DNA of 64,000 nt, taken from NCBI GenBank assembly GCA_028023455.1, contig JAQFVV010006256.1, positions 124,001-188,000 on the forward strand, read 5' to 3'. This stretch comes from Epiperipatus broadwayi (lineage: Eukaryota > Onychophora > Udeonychophora > Euonychophora > Peripatidae). Both the position numbers and the translations under genes were made by a program. Below are positions 24,906 through 38,504 of the stretch, piece after piece (within the stretch, counting starts at the first letter, position 1; every line of letters starts with the position of its first letter). Below the pieces are notes generated by a model. The model was given only the letters and a program-made list of their open reading frames with translations, made no database searches and was not told the origin of the DNA.

Positions 24906-25680
24906 TGAAAATGAAAATGTTTGGTAGATTGCAGTTTATGGATAATAAAATAATAGCTAAAATAGTATTTAATTGGCTTATGAGTAAAGGGCAGGTAACA
25001 AGATGGGTGAGAAAGGTAATACGTATGCAAAAGATTTGGATAAAGAACTTATATCTGTATATTTGTACAGAAGATGGGATGATTGTATTAGGAGGAGGAA
25101 TGGGATAAAAGAATAGATTTATTAATAAAGAATAGGGAGTTAGAGAGATGGTGAACTAGTATGGAGAGTAAAAAGCGTTTAAATATATATAGAAATAAAC
25201 AGAATATTAGGTGTGAGTTAATTTATGATAATGGTAAGGAAAATAGTTTATTGTTTAAGGCTCAAACAGGATCTTTAGCAACAAGAGAATATACATGTAA
25301 ATGGGAAAATATGGGTGATTTAGTCTGTAAATTATGTAAGGAAGGAATAGAAAATATTAGGCATTTGTTAATTGAGTGTAAATGCTTGAAAACAGAAAGG
25401 GCACATATAATGAAGTTATGGAAAAATAAATATGAAAAAAGTGATTATGCAGAAAGTAGATTATTGGTTTTTATGCTGGGTTTGGAAAAAGATAAGGGGG
25501 ATTTAGATATAAAAGCTATAGAGTTGATAAAGATTATGTTGTGGAAATGGGATGGAGCAGAATATGGGAAAAATTAGATTGGGAAATGTAAAATTATGTA
25601 GCTAACAAGTTTTTCTTGGTATAATTGCTGAGAGATTCTTGACTTCGTTTAAGAAGAAGCTACAGTACATCACATCACAT
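24906..25680 (+). mobile_element. Second, 5'-truncated LINE copy joined head-to-tail
   Basis: This copy starts at AAAATGAAAATGTTTGGTAG, directly after the ACATCACATCACAT tail of the first LINE, and ends with the same tail at 25680. It corresponds to 24115-24905 of the first copy, with a deletion of about 30 bp near 25095. Its last frame (25161-25577) keeps the complete C terminus: LLFKAQTGSLATREYTC, CKLCKEGIENIRHLLIEC and MLWKWDGAEYGKN-stop. It shows what the damaged first copy should encode there. Confidence 0.88.
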
Positions 25681-27595
25681 GGAAAATTTGTTTACCATGA
25701 TCAAAGGTTAATGATGGTGATGACCGGCATCTACTAGACTCAGCGAGATAGCAAGATGTCTTAATAAATTGTTCAGACAATCAAGAAATAAACTAACAAC
25801 CAGCGTTAGTTAATATAATGTTAAAGTTTATTTGATTTACAATAAGAATTTCAGAGTTCATTAAAATTCAAACATACACAAAAGTAGAAAACTTTAACCC
25901 ATCTTTTTCACGGAGCATGTATGAGATAAAAGAAGACAAAAAACATTTTTGCAGATATACCAATCTTCTCATAGAATGGTGGGAAAGGAGAAATCACTTC
26001 ACTTTTGCTTGATTAAAAAAAAAATATATTTTTTTCACATTTAAAGATTAAAAAAAAAACTAGTCTTGTGAAGAATCAGCGCAGATGAGCCTTCTCTAGA
26101 ACATTGAATCTAGAGATGTCATATGTCGCAGGATAGCCCATGATAATTACGTTTAAAATCACCACGATTGATGCACTTACAAGAAGAACAAGTATAATGT
26201 GAAAGAATTACGGCTTGTGTAATTTCAGAAAGAAATCAAAATCCCGGTTGTTGATAAAACCAGGCTTATTCAATCGAGAAAATATTATCCCAATGATAGC
26301 ACGTTACTATATTCTAAATTAATTAAAAGTGTTTCAAAAGTAGACCGGTAAGTAAGGAGAAAACAAATAATATCTACCCAATATTTATTAAGAATATAAA
26401 TTAATCAAAGGTGAATCTAAATAGCTAATAAAAGAAATCTGCAATACACGCTCTGCAACATAATAAACGAATAATTTAAACTTACAAAATATTCCATTTA
26501 AATTAAAGATATCTTTACACACTAATAGATAAAAGAATATCTTACGTAATTATGACATGAAAATTTTATACAATTGCTACTTTTATATTGAGCGGAGGTT
26601 CTTATGAGAGATTTATGCCCTAGCGCGAATATAAAATGTTACCTTACGGTACTAATAAGTCCAGTGAGTACTCACAGATGGATGATGGTAAGATTGATTG
26701 AACTCTTTTCTTTAAATGGCAGTGAGGGTGAAGGCATGTGGAGGAATCAGTCTTAGTTCAGGCTTTAATTAGATCATAATTGGGGAAAACAGCTCGGAGA
26801 TCGGGATCCGCCTAGAGTGGGTTTAGCAGCACATCCTCGAGGTTTGAACCGGCATGGTGTAGAAGTTGGCCAACTTGTAAAGTGAACACAAACTAATGTA
26901 AGCTATCCTAAGAATTTGGCCAAGGACTTTTTCGACATATAAGTGAATAACGTCTCTTCACTCTGGGTCACGGAAGCAAACAGCACTACCTTCAAAACTA
27001 TGACAAGTCTGGCAATTAAATAAGCACTTCCATAAGCTAATATAAAACAACCATTATAAATTGGTTGACAAAAAAAATGAGCGAGATAGTTATTCCAAGA
27101 ATAATCTAGGTCATTTCTAGACTAATTTCAAGTCTCTTCTCTTTAAGAATAATCAGTCCTCTCCTTTGAGTTTTTTTTATCACCTTTTTAATCTCCCACA
27201 CGATACTTTTTTTTTAATTAGAGGTCTTAGCCTAGAACAAATCTCATTAAAAAAATATTAATTAATTAAACCCCTGCTCCTTTTAGATAAAATAGATTCA
27301 TATTAAAGCAACAAAAATACAAATAACTTTGCAATTGATCAAAAAAAAAAAAAAAAACTTTCCAGAAACAAGAATACAATTAATTGTCTTTTAATTAAAA
27401 AAAAATTTTTCAATAGATAAAATAAAATGTTAATTTTTCTTTTTACAAAATAAACTCGAAAGATTTTGAATCACAATTTTTAAACAAAAACAAATTACAG
27501 ACAATAAAATAAATAAGTGTGTGAATATACCTTTCTTATGCAAAAAAAAAAAATCTTTAAACTTTTGAGATGGGAAGTATCCGGTTCAATATGTA
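25674..27595. repeat. Long dispersed repeat, family A, copy 2 (interrupted by LINE)
   Basis: Diverged copy of family A sharing the anchor series given for copy 1. Its first part (CAGAGGGCGCCACCAGA at about 21087-21096) is separated from the rest by the LINE insertion at 21.1-25.7 kb. Right end near CCGGTTCAATATGTATAAC at about 27.58 kb. No protein seen. Confidence 0.65.
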
Positions 27596-27599
27596 TAAC

Positions 27600-30160
27600 A
27601 ATACATGTAATATTATTTAACATAATATTATGATATAATCAAATATTTTGTAATTATTGAATTTATATATGAGGGTTCGATTTGTTTTAATTATTTATGT
27701 TATTATTGTTTGTTTTAATTCCATTTTATGTCAGGTGATTTGTTAATGTTAAATAGATTAGTCACATTTGAAAAGGGCACTGAAGCAGGTGCTGAAAAAA
27801 AGCTTTTTAATATATAAAATTATTATTTGATTATATAGCTGTTGTAAAGAATTATTATTATTTGATTATTATTTTATTCAGATAATAGCCAATTCTTTGG
27901 TATGGCTTGATAGTCAAATATCTTTTTTATTTTTTGCTAGATAAGTTGCTGATTTAGAAGGTTGAATATACAATCCCACAGTTGTTTGGAATTCATTTAG
28001 TATATTAATGATTGGCTTGAAAATTATTTATATTTTGAAATATTATGTTATCTATAAATGTTGTGGATTAATATATATATCCCTAAATGTGAAAATTAAA
28101 AATTGATTCTTGCATTTTCTTTTATTAATCATTTGCTATACCAGTAAATAAAAATAAATATCACAACTTTAGTGTGCTACTATTGTAAACTATGATAATT
28201 TTGTCTCATATTCTTTGCAATATTGTTTATCACATTGTTTTTCTGAACCAGTAAATGACTTCCTTTGTTATCTTTATTTATCTTTAACCAAATAAAAAAA
28301 TATATTAATTTTGTAATTTCTCTTTTATTACTATCATTTTCTAAAATATAATAATTATAGAGTGTTAAAAAAAACAACTGCTAATAGCTTTATTGCTTGG
28401 AAGTTCATAAAAAGTTTGAACATCAGAACTGTGAGCGCCAGAATCGATCATGTGCCAAAACATGCAGGGCAGATGTATTTAGTTTCAGTAAAAATAAAAC
28501 TGCCTTTTTTTTTTAATAGATTGACATGACTACTTTTTGAATACAGATATCAATTACATTTGGATTATTGATTTCTTATTAATACTATTTTAGCATTGAT
28601 TTTTCAGCTGGATCTTACCTACTATAGTCTGGATAGTATAAGTAACTCAATAACTTTTTAGAATCTGATAACAGAATATAAATTTCAAATCATGTGATAT
28701 TTAGCTGTTGATTGTCAAATTTATAAGAGTAAGCTTAGCAATAGTTTAATTTTATTACTTTTTATTTTTAGTTTATGTGCTTTATAAATTTTTTTTATTA
28801 TGGATGGAAGTTTTAAGTCCCAACTGATTGTCTAATAGTATGTTATATTGGGATATTAGTGTTGCAAATCCATATCAAGACTAGTTAGTGTATAACATTA
28901 TGTAATGTGACTGCAGATGATGATTATTATGTTTTACTGTGATAATTGCTTATGCTATGTAGAAAACATTACAAACTTCACATAGGATTCATATACACTA
29001 TTGGCCTCAAGAGGAATTGACTTTGGGTTTTGATAAGTGCATTCACAAACTAGCTGAAATAGCTAAATACTGAAAAAAATTATAAAGCAAGTCAACTAAA
29101 AAAACAGCATGAAATAAAAACCAGCTAAATCTTAATAGATTATCTGCAATTATTTTGGTAAACCTCATACCACATCTATTAGTGATATTGATTAGACTCA
29201 TACTATACTGGATGTTGTTCATTTATATCAATATAGAGTAATTTGTGATACATATTGAAAATATCAGATCTACATTTGCTATTGTAAATATACAATTATC
29301 TATCAAATATCAATTAGCTGCATAAATTTTCTCAAGATTTATGGTCCAAATTAGATTAATAATGGATTCAAATTATTTAATATATTTATGCAAAATTGTT
29401 TTTTTGAATTTAGCTAGTATCACTTGTTTTGTTTTAAATGCCTCATTCAATATTTTTTTTTGCATGAAGTTTATATTAATATATTATTTACTTGTTTATT
29501 GAATAAATAAATAATATAAAATAAAAAAGAATGTTTAATATTATTGCATAGAACATAAAAAATGAAAATACAATATATTTTGTAATGTAGTTTTGCAGTA
29601 TTAAAAAAAAAGAAACAGCTAGTGAATAAAATAATAATTATTTATTATAAAATTTACATAGATTTGCAAAACCTATTGATATTTACTGGACTTAAACATA
29701 TATATTACCAAATTTAAATACTAGAGACATTCCCATGATAAAATCTAATATATTTAATTACTAGGGGCTTTACTAATGAATAGCAATGATCAATTGAATT
29801 GGATTGATTTAGTAATGAGATAGAAACTGATATATGATGAATTAGTAATATATTTATTAACAATTACATATATTTTGCTATAACCCATTATTTAGTGTAG
29901 GAAAATGCACGCAGGCATTTTTATTTACTGACTAAGCAGCATTAATCTAGGCAATTGTACAATAATAATTGATACATTGGCAAAATAAGTTTGTTGCTAT
30001 TATTTAATGGAGCCAAATATTATGCTATATAATAAATCACTACATTCCACTTATTAGTTATGCCATTTCATAATCAATTCAATACATGTAATCAAACCAA
30101 GTCTGGAGTGAAATTTAATAATACATCTGATTATGACAAATTTATATATTAAATATGGGT
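27600..30160. other. AT-rich non-coding stretch
   Basis: No gene or long repeat recognised. Short AT repeats and homopolymers only. Confidence 0.5.
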
Positions 30161-30540
30161 GTATAAAGCATCCCAGATAGCTTTAGATTGAACGGGTTTT
30201 CAAGAATGCTTCAGCTCAACGCCGAAGACTGCATATTAGGGGGGGTAGAGTTTGCTATAAAGATTTTACTAATATGCTACGCATAAGTAAAATATAATAG
30301 TAAAGTTGCTCTGTGGATGGATGAATAGATTTTAGGGTTTTCATGACCGACACCGGTTTACCCAATGTCTGATCATCATGCTGCTAAACGAGAACCTTTA
30401 TTTATTTCATAAGGGGCGGGGGGCTTAGTGCTAATCTGGCCCTTAGCTCAGGCTTAGCTACTGCACTACCCTAAGAGAGGAAGATGGGCTGGACTCATCG
30501 TGGCTCCATTTTATATATATCAAAACAGCAAAATGATAAA
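30160..30540. other. GC-richer island, unidentified
   Basis: A short block with CTTAGCTCAGGCTTAGCTAC and GGCGGGGGGC stands out in base composition from its surroundings. It looks like part of a transposon (possibly a SINE or a family A 5' part), but no clear promoter boxes or homologous copy in the window support a class. Confidence 0.3.
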
Positions 30541-30899
30541 ATATTGAAAAATTTCACATCCACCAAGCCGAAGTATATTATAAATTTAATACCATACATT
30601 ATGTGAACACTAGTGTTTATCAGCCTGATCAAAAGAACCAATTCTTCTGTAGCATGAGAAATACGTATATGCTACTGACGGAAATATATATAAACTTTAC
30701 TTTATCCTGTTCAATCTTTTCAGTTATCTAAAATTAATAAACTCTTAAGGGGGAAGTATATTTAAGGGACTTACAAATATTTTAATAAGAAAAATATACT
30801 TATGATTTACACTCCAGGCTAGTTTAATTTTTAGTAACATAATAATTAAAGGTTGCAAATTTGGATTTATAAGCCACATTTTATATTTACATTAATTAA

Positions 30900-32640
30900 T
30901 TAATAACTGACAAAATAACGCACAGAAAGGTCGCCAATATTTATAGATTAGGGTTTCGAAACAGCGCGCTAAATGATGCTATAATTAATAACAATACGAA
31001 GATTTTAATTAATATCTTCGAAAAATATTTTGTAACTAAATGCACGCCATTCCGAAACATAGGCACAATTAATAATAATTAAAATAAGCAAAAGAGAAAT
31101 AAATATAACTGCAGTGATTAAGTTATATAGCAAAACATTAAGTTAATAAAGGAAATTAGCAAAAGTGTCATTTATAGAATTCAAATATTATTTATAAGAC
31201 AATTTAGTCAGAGTTTACATTAATATAGTTAGCTAACCTGTATTTTAAAGAAATAATGATCATTTCGGATTTTACACAGAGCTCTGCGATTTTAATTGAT
31301 ATTAAAACAGTCGTCATATAGCTGGATTGGAGATACTCGAGCTGGAATGAAGGTGAGTTCTTTTTAGTGGCTTATGGCATCTTCTGTTTAGTTGGGAGAC
31401 GATATAAGATGGTATTCCTACAGCTGGACTGAGGCACTTGAATTGGGACGATGGTGAGTTCTTTTTAGCAGCTTATGGCATCTTCTATTTGTTACAATAA
31501 GCTTGTTAGGGCAACGTTGGTTGTTGCTTCGGCTTTGGATGGATCAAACTTCGATGTTCCATCACGGGAAATGCAGCAAATTCTTGCCTTGCTAGCAGGA
31601 CACAGCGAAATTAACAATTTTTCAGTTTCTGTTAGTAACAGCTCTTGGAAAAAAAAAAATGGAGTCTTTTTTCCCCGCTTAAAATATAGCCTCTTTATAC
31701 ATTTCCATTTACCAAGCCTTAACACCTTTTGGAATTTCGTTTGCCTCAGGACCAATTGACTTTTAATTAAACAAAATCATATCCGATTTTCTTCTACTGA
31801 TAAAGTTTCCAAGGTATTATATTTAATTTACTTAAAAAAATTAATTAATATATGTAAATTATATAATTTTGATTCTGATTTTATTAATTAAATTCCTTTT
31901 TTAGGTGTTATAAATTTTTAAGGCCTATCGGATAGTAACAGTATTCTGATTTAATGATAAAGTCTTTTGTTGCAAACAAATTCAATCAGTAAACTAGATT
32001 TTACTTTTACCCCACAGGTGCAGTTACTAATTGATTTTTTATTTACAACAAAATTCTCATTTTTAATTATAAACCGATGACTTTTATTTTAACTTGATAT
32101 AAATAACTTTTAACATATTTTCATTCCCTATATTATTTGTTTAAAAAAAAAAACAAATTTGACAGATCTAAAAGAAAATACTTTAGTTTCAGTTATCCCT
32201 ATAAAACATTAAATCAGAAAACCATAAACATATTTTAAAGAAAACATTTTACATTATATCTTTTTATTTAATCTTAAATATATATACAAATCATTATGCC
32301 ATCATTCCATGGTTTAAATTATCCATCCACATACTGATGTAATACAAATATAAAATTCAGAATTGACTTATAAATTAATAAAACCTTTTATAAAAAAATT
32401 ATGAGCATTTCTACGCTATAATTTTATCAATCCGTCTAATTATAGCGTACTTTCGTATGTAAATGGATGATGCCATTCAAGCGGCCATGATAGCAAATTT
32501 TACCACTCGACTTATATATAACATTTTGACATTTAAAGTAGGTTCGAAACCAGTTCAGAAGGGCAGATCATTAGATTAACGGTGAAATGGAAAGCGAGCT
32601 GGGAGGTTTCCGTTTCAATATAGTCAAAACTAAGCAAAGA
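30900..32640. repeat. Probable family A repeat, copy 3
   Basis: Weaker similarity: CATTTCGGAT-TTTACACAGAG-CTCTGCGATTTTA-TTGATATT near 31.26-31.31 kb parallels 12.10-12.15 kb. The end GGGAGGTTTCCGTTTCAATA near 32.61 kb parallels the other two ends. A local tandem duplication of 101 bp lies inside (GGTGAGTTCTTTTTAG at about 31352 and 31453). Borders are uncertain. Confidence 0.4.
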
Positions 32641-32649
32641 ATAAAATTG

Positions 32650-35520
32650 TTAGATTAATCTTTTTTCTGTTTGAAAACTTATCTTTGAATCTAGTTGGAA
32701 AAAAAATTGTATATAAGAATTTTTAAATATACTTATAAATATACATGATGTAATAGAGTTAATTATCTGTCTACACATGAAAATTAGAATCAGAAATATG
32801 GAAATCATTTAAGCTTAAAGATTCAGCTGTTCATATTCTATAGATCTGTGTAAAATATAATGTTGAGAAGATTAATATAATTAATAGAATAAATACTTTT
32901 TATCATTAAATTAAGATTTATAAAACAAATGCAAAGACATGCATAAATGGTAGACATCTTTGCTAGGAAAACTTAGTTATCATTTTTGTTTGCTTAACTC
33001 TTTCTATCTTTAGTAGTAAAAATGATCATATTTTGTTTAAAAGTCTTTTTGCAAGTGTATATACTATAATAATTTTAGATGTACACCATACAAAAGCTGA
33101 ATTTGAAATATGACATAAAATTTTTTTCTTCTTTCAAAATGAAAATCTTGCAATGGAGAAAATCTAAATGCTAAAATTTAATTATCAATTTAATTCCATT
33201 AATTCTAAATTTCTAGTGATAAAAGTGTTATTTTTATTTCAAGTATTCTCTTAGATATATATACTATAATGATTTTAATTATGAACCATAAAAATTGAAT
33301 ATTTGAAATCTGATATGGTTAACATAGATCTCCATCACCCCACCCCACCAATGAAAATTTGCTAAAACTATGGAAATCAAAATGTTAACATGGAATTTTT
33401 AATCGATGAATGCAATTAGCTTAAAAAAATGTCACATATTTTTCTGGCTAATTTAGCGATACAAGCGTAAGACTTGTCATAGTATTACAGCTTTCTAATA
33501 TCATTATTGTGTTTTGAAAGCTTGTTTGAATGTAGTTTTTCATCTGTAATTTATTCAACTTTACTGTTTTTTTAAAAAATTTCTTTTTGTATGTTTATAA
33601 ATATTAGGTTTAATCATGAGCCAGAAAATATTGTAGTGAAAAACAAAAGAAAGCTTTACAATGGTTAATGATTTTAATGCTGAATACTGGTATGATTAAA
33701 TCAGTGATCTACACCATTTTTAAAAAATGTCAAATTAAAAATGTACAGATAGTTTAAAAAGAATTCTGCTTGAGCAGTTTAAGTTATAACATTATAAAAT
33801 TAATGGAAATTCTTTTGCTGATATGGATGAAGCAAATGGCAGGTGGTAACATCAACAAAACAATCATTTGTAAAAAAAATAAATTATTGTTTGAAAATTT
33901 TTTTTTGTTATATCTCCCAGTATAAATATTCTTTCTATGCAGTTTATTTCCAGAAAAGTATAGTTTATCAGATTTAAAAAAATAACTAGATTGCATAGCA
34001 TTATGAAGCATGGTAAGACTATTACTGCAGATAGCAGCATTGCTGGAAATTATTTTGCAAGAAAGCTAAAGTTTTGAGATCAGTGGTTTGTTAATTTTTA
34101 TTAGGATATGTAAGTTTACGTTTTAATTATTTTAAAAGATGAACTTTAATTTTCATTAAAATATGACTGTATAGTATTTTTGAGTATGTTTTTATATTAA
34201 ATTTTTTCCCCCCGGCTTATATAGTTGTTTTGGATGACTTTGGTCATACTTGTATTATTTATTATTCATTGCTTGGAAACATTATTTTATATACCAAAAT
34301 AAACAGGAATAAGCTAATTGATGTCTCATTTTTTTTTTTGTAAAAAATCAATAGCATTAATATGTTTGAAAACATAGAACCAATATAATTTACTTAGAAA
34401 ACAAATCTAAAAGTAATACCTTTAGGAAATTAATTATTAAAAAACAAGTATTTTCAATAAGTTTGATCAATGTAAACATTTAAGGAAAATATTACTAGTG
34501 ATTATGGCAAATGGCTTAAATAAAAGTAACATAACAAAATGTAATATATATTTGAAATTATAAAAATAATATAACTTATATAGAAAACAAATCAGAAAAT
34601 ATTATATTTTGTGAACAATAAGCTATTGTTAATAAGCATAATGAATAGAAATATTGTGTAAGGAATTAGCGGTGATGGTGAATACTAATTTAATTTTTTT
34701 CTGAATGTTTGTATCAATGACACTTAACTGAAAAGTATTTGTTTTTCAGTCATTGTTTGTTTTCTGAATAGATTGTTTTCAGGTTTTCAAATGATTTTTT
34801 GTCTCCTTAATGATTGTTAGCTATTATTTATAATAATATTTCTTAGTGAATATTTGCATTGATCACATTTATTGTTTGTTTTTCAGTCATATTTATTTAC
34901 TAAAGATTTTATTTTCAGATTCATTTTCTAAATAAATTATATTGTTTTCATATTTTTAAACATATTATTTGCATGTGTATTTTTGATTTTTTTACAAAAA
35001 AAAAAACAACTTATTAAGTTATTCTTGTTTACTTTGATATGTGAATGATAGCATCCTTTGATTTGAATGTACATTCCTAAATATATGTTTCAATGTAAGT
35101 TACAAAGAATCAATGATAAACTGCATGTCATTCTGGAAGCAATTAATTTATTTTAGTAGACTCATGCTATTTAACTACTAAGTGATTGTATTTCTGCAAG
35201 AGGTAATTTTTTAAAAATTTTTAGAATATGGAAGATCTCTTACTCTGCTTAATTGATTCTGGAAAGGATCTTAAATATTGGCTTTGACACCAATAGCAAT
35301 GAAGATATAGAAAAATAAATGACTTAATGATATCAGTAAAATTCTCAAAAAAATATACCCATTTTATTAGTTGCATAGAAAGCAGTGGAAATGCAGCGTG
35401 CGTGGTGATTCTTTGCCACTGTATAGAAATATGATGATAAATATTGTCTGCCTTTTTTTTTAAAAAAAAACTAATTTGACCCTCTCCCCTCCTATCATCA
35501 TTTTCATTACTGATTAGTTT
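32650..35520. other. AT-rich stretch with weak ~200-330-bp periodic similarity
   Basis: A loosely repeated motif (ACTATAAT-ATTTTA-AT--ACCATA-AAA) recurs near 33062, 33263 and 33600. TTTGTTTTTCAGTCAT recurs near 34740 and 34878. These may be very old tandem units. No coding content. Confidence 0.35.
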
Positions 35521-35595
35521 TAAAGTACACCTGGGTCTCTTTTTACGCGGACTTATTTAACACGATTTTGAAGTTACGCGATTTATGTTTCACTG

Positions 35596-35693
35596 GAAGT
35601 CGAACTCCGATAATGCGCTATTACTTTAAATAATGAATTTTGCGTACTTATGTTATATTGAAAGTAATAGCACATTATTGGAATTCGACTTTC
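35596..35693. repeat. Internal hairpin within the Tigger-like element
   Basis: GAAGTCGAACTCCGATAATG with GCGCTATTACTTT (35597-35628) is nearly the reverse complement of 35659-35692. It may be a small MITE nested in the element or its subterminal palindrome. Confidence 0.7.
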
Positions 35694-35901
35694 ATCTTAG
35701 TAATTTCAATATTTTCAGTGCTTTATAATAGTAAGATTTTATGCAATAATGAAATTAAAATCATGATTTTCACATTTTATGTATACATACATTAAATTTT
35801 ACAAGATTATAATGTAAATTTGTTCAAACATTGTGCGTGTTAATTTTGCATTTTAAATCACATTCTGTTTTTGCTTTTTAAAAAAGAACGTAATCAATTA
35901 T

Positions 35902-36168
35902 TAATCATTTAGTGTCCGCAAGTTTATTTTTAATTATTTTTTTATTAATGACACTAATCATGAATGTGCTCTTAAATTCCAACGAGAGCTAAATGGTTGT
36001 ATGTCTGGATATCGCGAGCTTCATAAACAATTAATAAAATTATCGTCTCAAAGATTAATTACTAATTACGTTGTCACCAGAAAACCATTAACACAACATG
36101 AGAGTGAAGTTGGCACTAGTTGTATTTCCTTTTGTGAAGAATCTGATTTTTTACCAGTTTGCAAATGA
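35902..36168 (+). pseudogene. Possible transposase C-terminal remnant inside the Tigger-like element
   Basis: An open frame running to a stop at 36166-36168 reads NHECALKFQRELNGCMSGYR, ELHKQLIKLSSQRLITNYVV and TRKPLTQHESEVG. The composition is less AT-driven than the surrounding random frames, and the position is before the right terminus. Tigger transposases end in a helix-rich tail of this type, but I cannot match a signature motif, so this is tentative. Confidence 0.35.
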
Positions 36169-37176
36169 ACCTGTTTATCGGCAAGTAGCGATAATAATTA
36201 AAACGTGTATAAAAAAATGTCAATTACTGTACTGTAAATTATGCATAAAAATATATTATTTTGAATAAAATTAAATATTATAGTTAAAAAAAGTTTGTCT
36301 TATATCAATTTTTTTCAAATTTGAAATTTTTTATTAGTTATATTTTATTTCCTTATTTTTTTTTTTGCACGAATTTTAAAGTAATTTTACGTTGGTGCTT
36401 TGCTTTTATGCGATTTTTGAAAAATCACAGTCCGTATCCCCCCCCCCTTTTCAAGGTAAGTTACGTATATTTTTGCGCAATTTCATTTGCGCGTGTTTTC
36501 CGAGGAACCTATCTATTGCTTAAAACGAGACCCAGGTGTATATGAACAATTTTAATTCCAGAAAAGAAAGAAAAATCAATTTAAAAAATGTTTTGCAAAA
36601 TAAACCAATTTATAAATTCACATATTTTTTGTGCAAGACATGTTATTTTCAAAATCTGTTTATTTGACATTTTGCAATAATTTTTTGTCTTCTGTGGCAA
36701 AAATTTCTTTTTTGAACAACTTTGAAACCTTAGTTAATTATAACTTTACATTGTATTCTATTCTCAGTACTATCCAGCCAATTAAATAAATTAATAGTGC
36801 TTGATTATAGAATGTCCTTGAGATTTTTTATACTATAAACAGTCTGTCTTTTTCTTAAAAACTAAGGTAAATATTTTTTACTGAAAGTCTGTTACTATTC
36901 ATTAACTTTATATATATGCCCATTGCATGGAACATGTGTCCTTGCAATGTTGGATTCAGTACTATCACATCAAGTAGACCAAAGAACATATCAATTGCTT
37001 TTATGATCTTCTCATCATGTTTCAAAATATTATGGAACATTCTGAAGTTTGGGGGGGGGGGGCATAACTTATTTCAGTATAAAAAATTTGACAGAATAAC
37101 ATCTCTATATACAGTTAATTTAATAGAAAAAATTACATTGGAGCCACATCTATATTTTGTTCCAAACCCTCTACAT

Positions 37177-37562
37177 CAGGGGTCCCCAACCTTTTTGCAC
37201 TTAAGAGTACATTCTATAATACCGGCCAGGTGGCGGGCACCATTTATTTTTTTCAACCAGATGGCGGGCACCATTAATTTTTCAATGTGAATTTATAGTT
37301 GGATATTGTTAATAATACACATAAAGTACAAAAAAATATTTATTTCAAAAATAAAATTTTAACTTATAATTAATGTTTGCCTTAAATTATAGTATGCCCT
37401 ACAATTTGATTACAATATAATATAATAATTATAAGAAATTTTAAAAATTAAATTTATTTGTATCAGGTAAATAATTTTTTATCCTGTTCGGACAGCGGTG
37501 GGCACACGTAAAATGGTCTGCGGGCACCATGGTGCCTGCGGGCATAGGGTTGGGGACCCCTG
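37177..37562. mobile_element. hAT MITE with perfect 8-bp target duplication
   Basis: The element starts CAGGGGTCCCCAACC and ends GGTTGGGGACCCCTG. It is flanked on both sides by CTCTACAT (37169-37176 and 37563-37570), the 8-bp duplication expected for hAT insertion. It is 386 bp long with internal GGCGGGCACCAT repeats and no transposase. Confidence 0.93.
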
Positions 37563-37668
37563 CTCTACATACATGATATATTGTGGATAGTAGCTAATTT
37601 TTGTTGATCAGCTTTGTTTACAATATGTTTTGTTTATTATAATGCAAGAGTACAATATTTCAACATTC

Positions 37669-37682
37669 ACACACACACACAC
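37669..37682. repeat. (CA)n microsatellite
   Basis: Short run of AC dinucleotides after TTC. Confidence 0.8.
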
Positions 37683-38504
37683 ATATTATAACTTTTTTAT
37701 TTATTTATATAAGTATGCATATACAAATTAAGATTTTAGTAAAAATATTAGTAATAGTACATTTAAATATTCACTCATTCACATTGACACAAAAAAAACA
37801 AAAATAATAAATCAAGCAGTGATTTTCTCAAGACATTGATATATCAAAATAATCAATTTTCATTGCAGTTAAACACTTTCTTAGGGCAATATACTTCAAT
37901 AACTTTTTTCTCCTATATGAAAACAGAATAGCAGTCTTGCTATCAGGAAATAAAACCTCTAGTGAGTATGAGATTTGAACATGAAATCTCGAAAGCGCTA
38001 AGCAAACCAAATTAATGTAAAATTTATAGCTTCACTATTTAATGCGAAGTCGCATATTTATAATTTAAATGCTTATCTATTTTGGAATATTATATAATCA
38101 TCATTATTTATAGCTACTCATTTCAGATTAACAAGTAAATTATTCATATAAACTTTAAGCAAAGTAATACAAGAATGTTTAATTGGTTCTTTTTTCTGTA
38201 ACTTTCATTTTCTTGCTTAAAGAAAGATACTTTATGAATTTTCTTAAATTTTGTAAAGTGTTTACTTTACACTTAGAAAACATCAAACTTTTTCAGAAGG
38301 GATTGGGGGGGGGGGGATTGGGAAATAAAATGTATATGCTTTCAACATAATCTAAATAAACATTATTTATAAATTTGATCTTGTATGTCTAAATTGAATA
38401 TTTAAAATTAAAATCAATAAAATGTCACATGATTCCAGCATACATAATACTGTTAAGTAACAAATTCTTTTTTTTTTTTTTCTCATTCCAATTGTGTTAC
38501 TGAA

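Larger units (their letters stand above)
35528..36538. mobile_element. Tigger/pogo-like DNA transposon, non-autonomous or decayed
   Basis: The termini are perfect 12-bp inverted repeats (CACCTGGGTCTC and GAGACCCAGGTG). Each is flanked by TA (35526-35527 and 36539-36540), the Tc1/mariner target duplication. Subterminal sequence is rich in TTACGCGATTT-like blocks, as in Tigger elements. Length is 1011 bp, shorter than an autonomous element. An internal frame around 35905-36168 and an internal hairpin are listed separately. Confidence 0.8.

Noticed and set aside
30400-30510. Possible SINE with TAGCTCAGGCTTAGC-like sequence
   Set aside because: A-box-like matches occur, but no convincing B-box at the right distance on either strand.
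31475-31759. Overlapping open frames on both strands (94 and 87 residues)
   Set aside because: Both sit in the probable third family A copy; neither has a domain or conserved counterpart, and overlap on both strands suggests chance.
32530-32545. GGTTCGAAACC B-box-like motif
   Set aside because: No A-box at proper spacing and no tRNA-like fold.
36916-37290. 124-residue + strand frame
   Set aside because: It runs through a G homopolymer and into the hAT MITE end, so it is a composition artefact.
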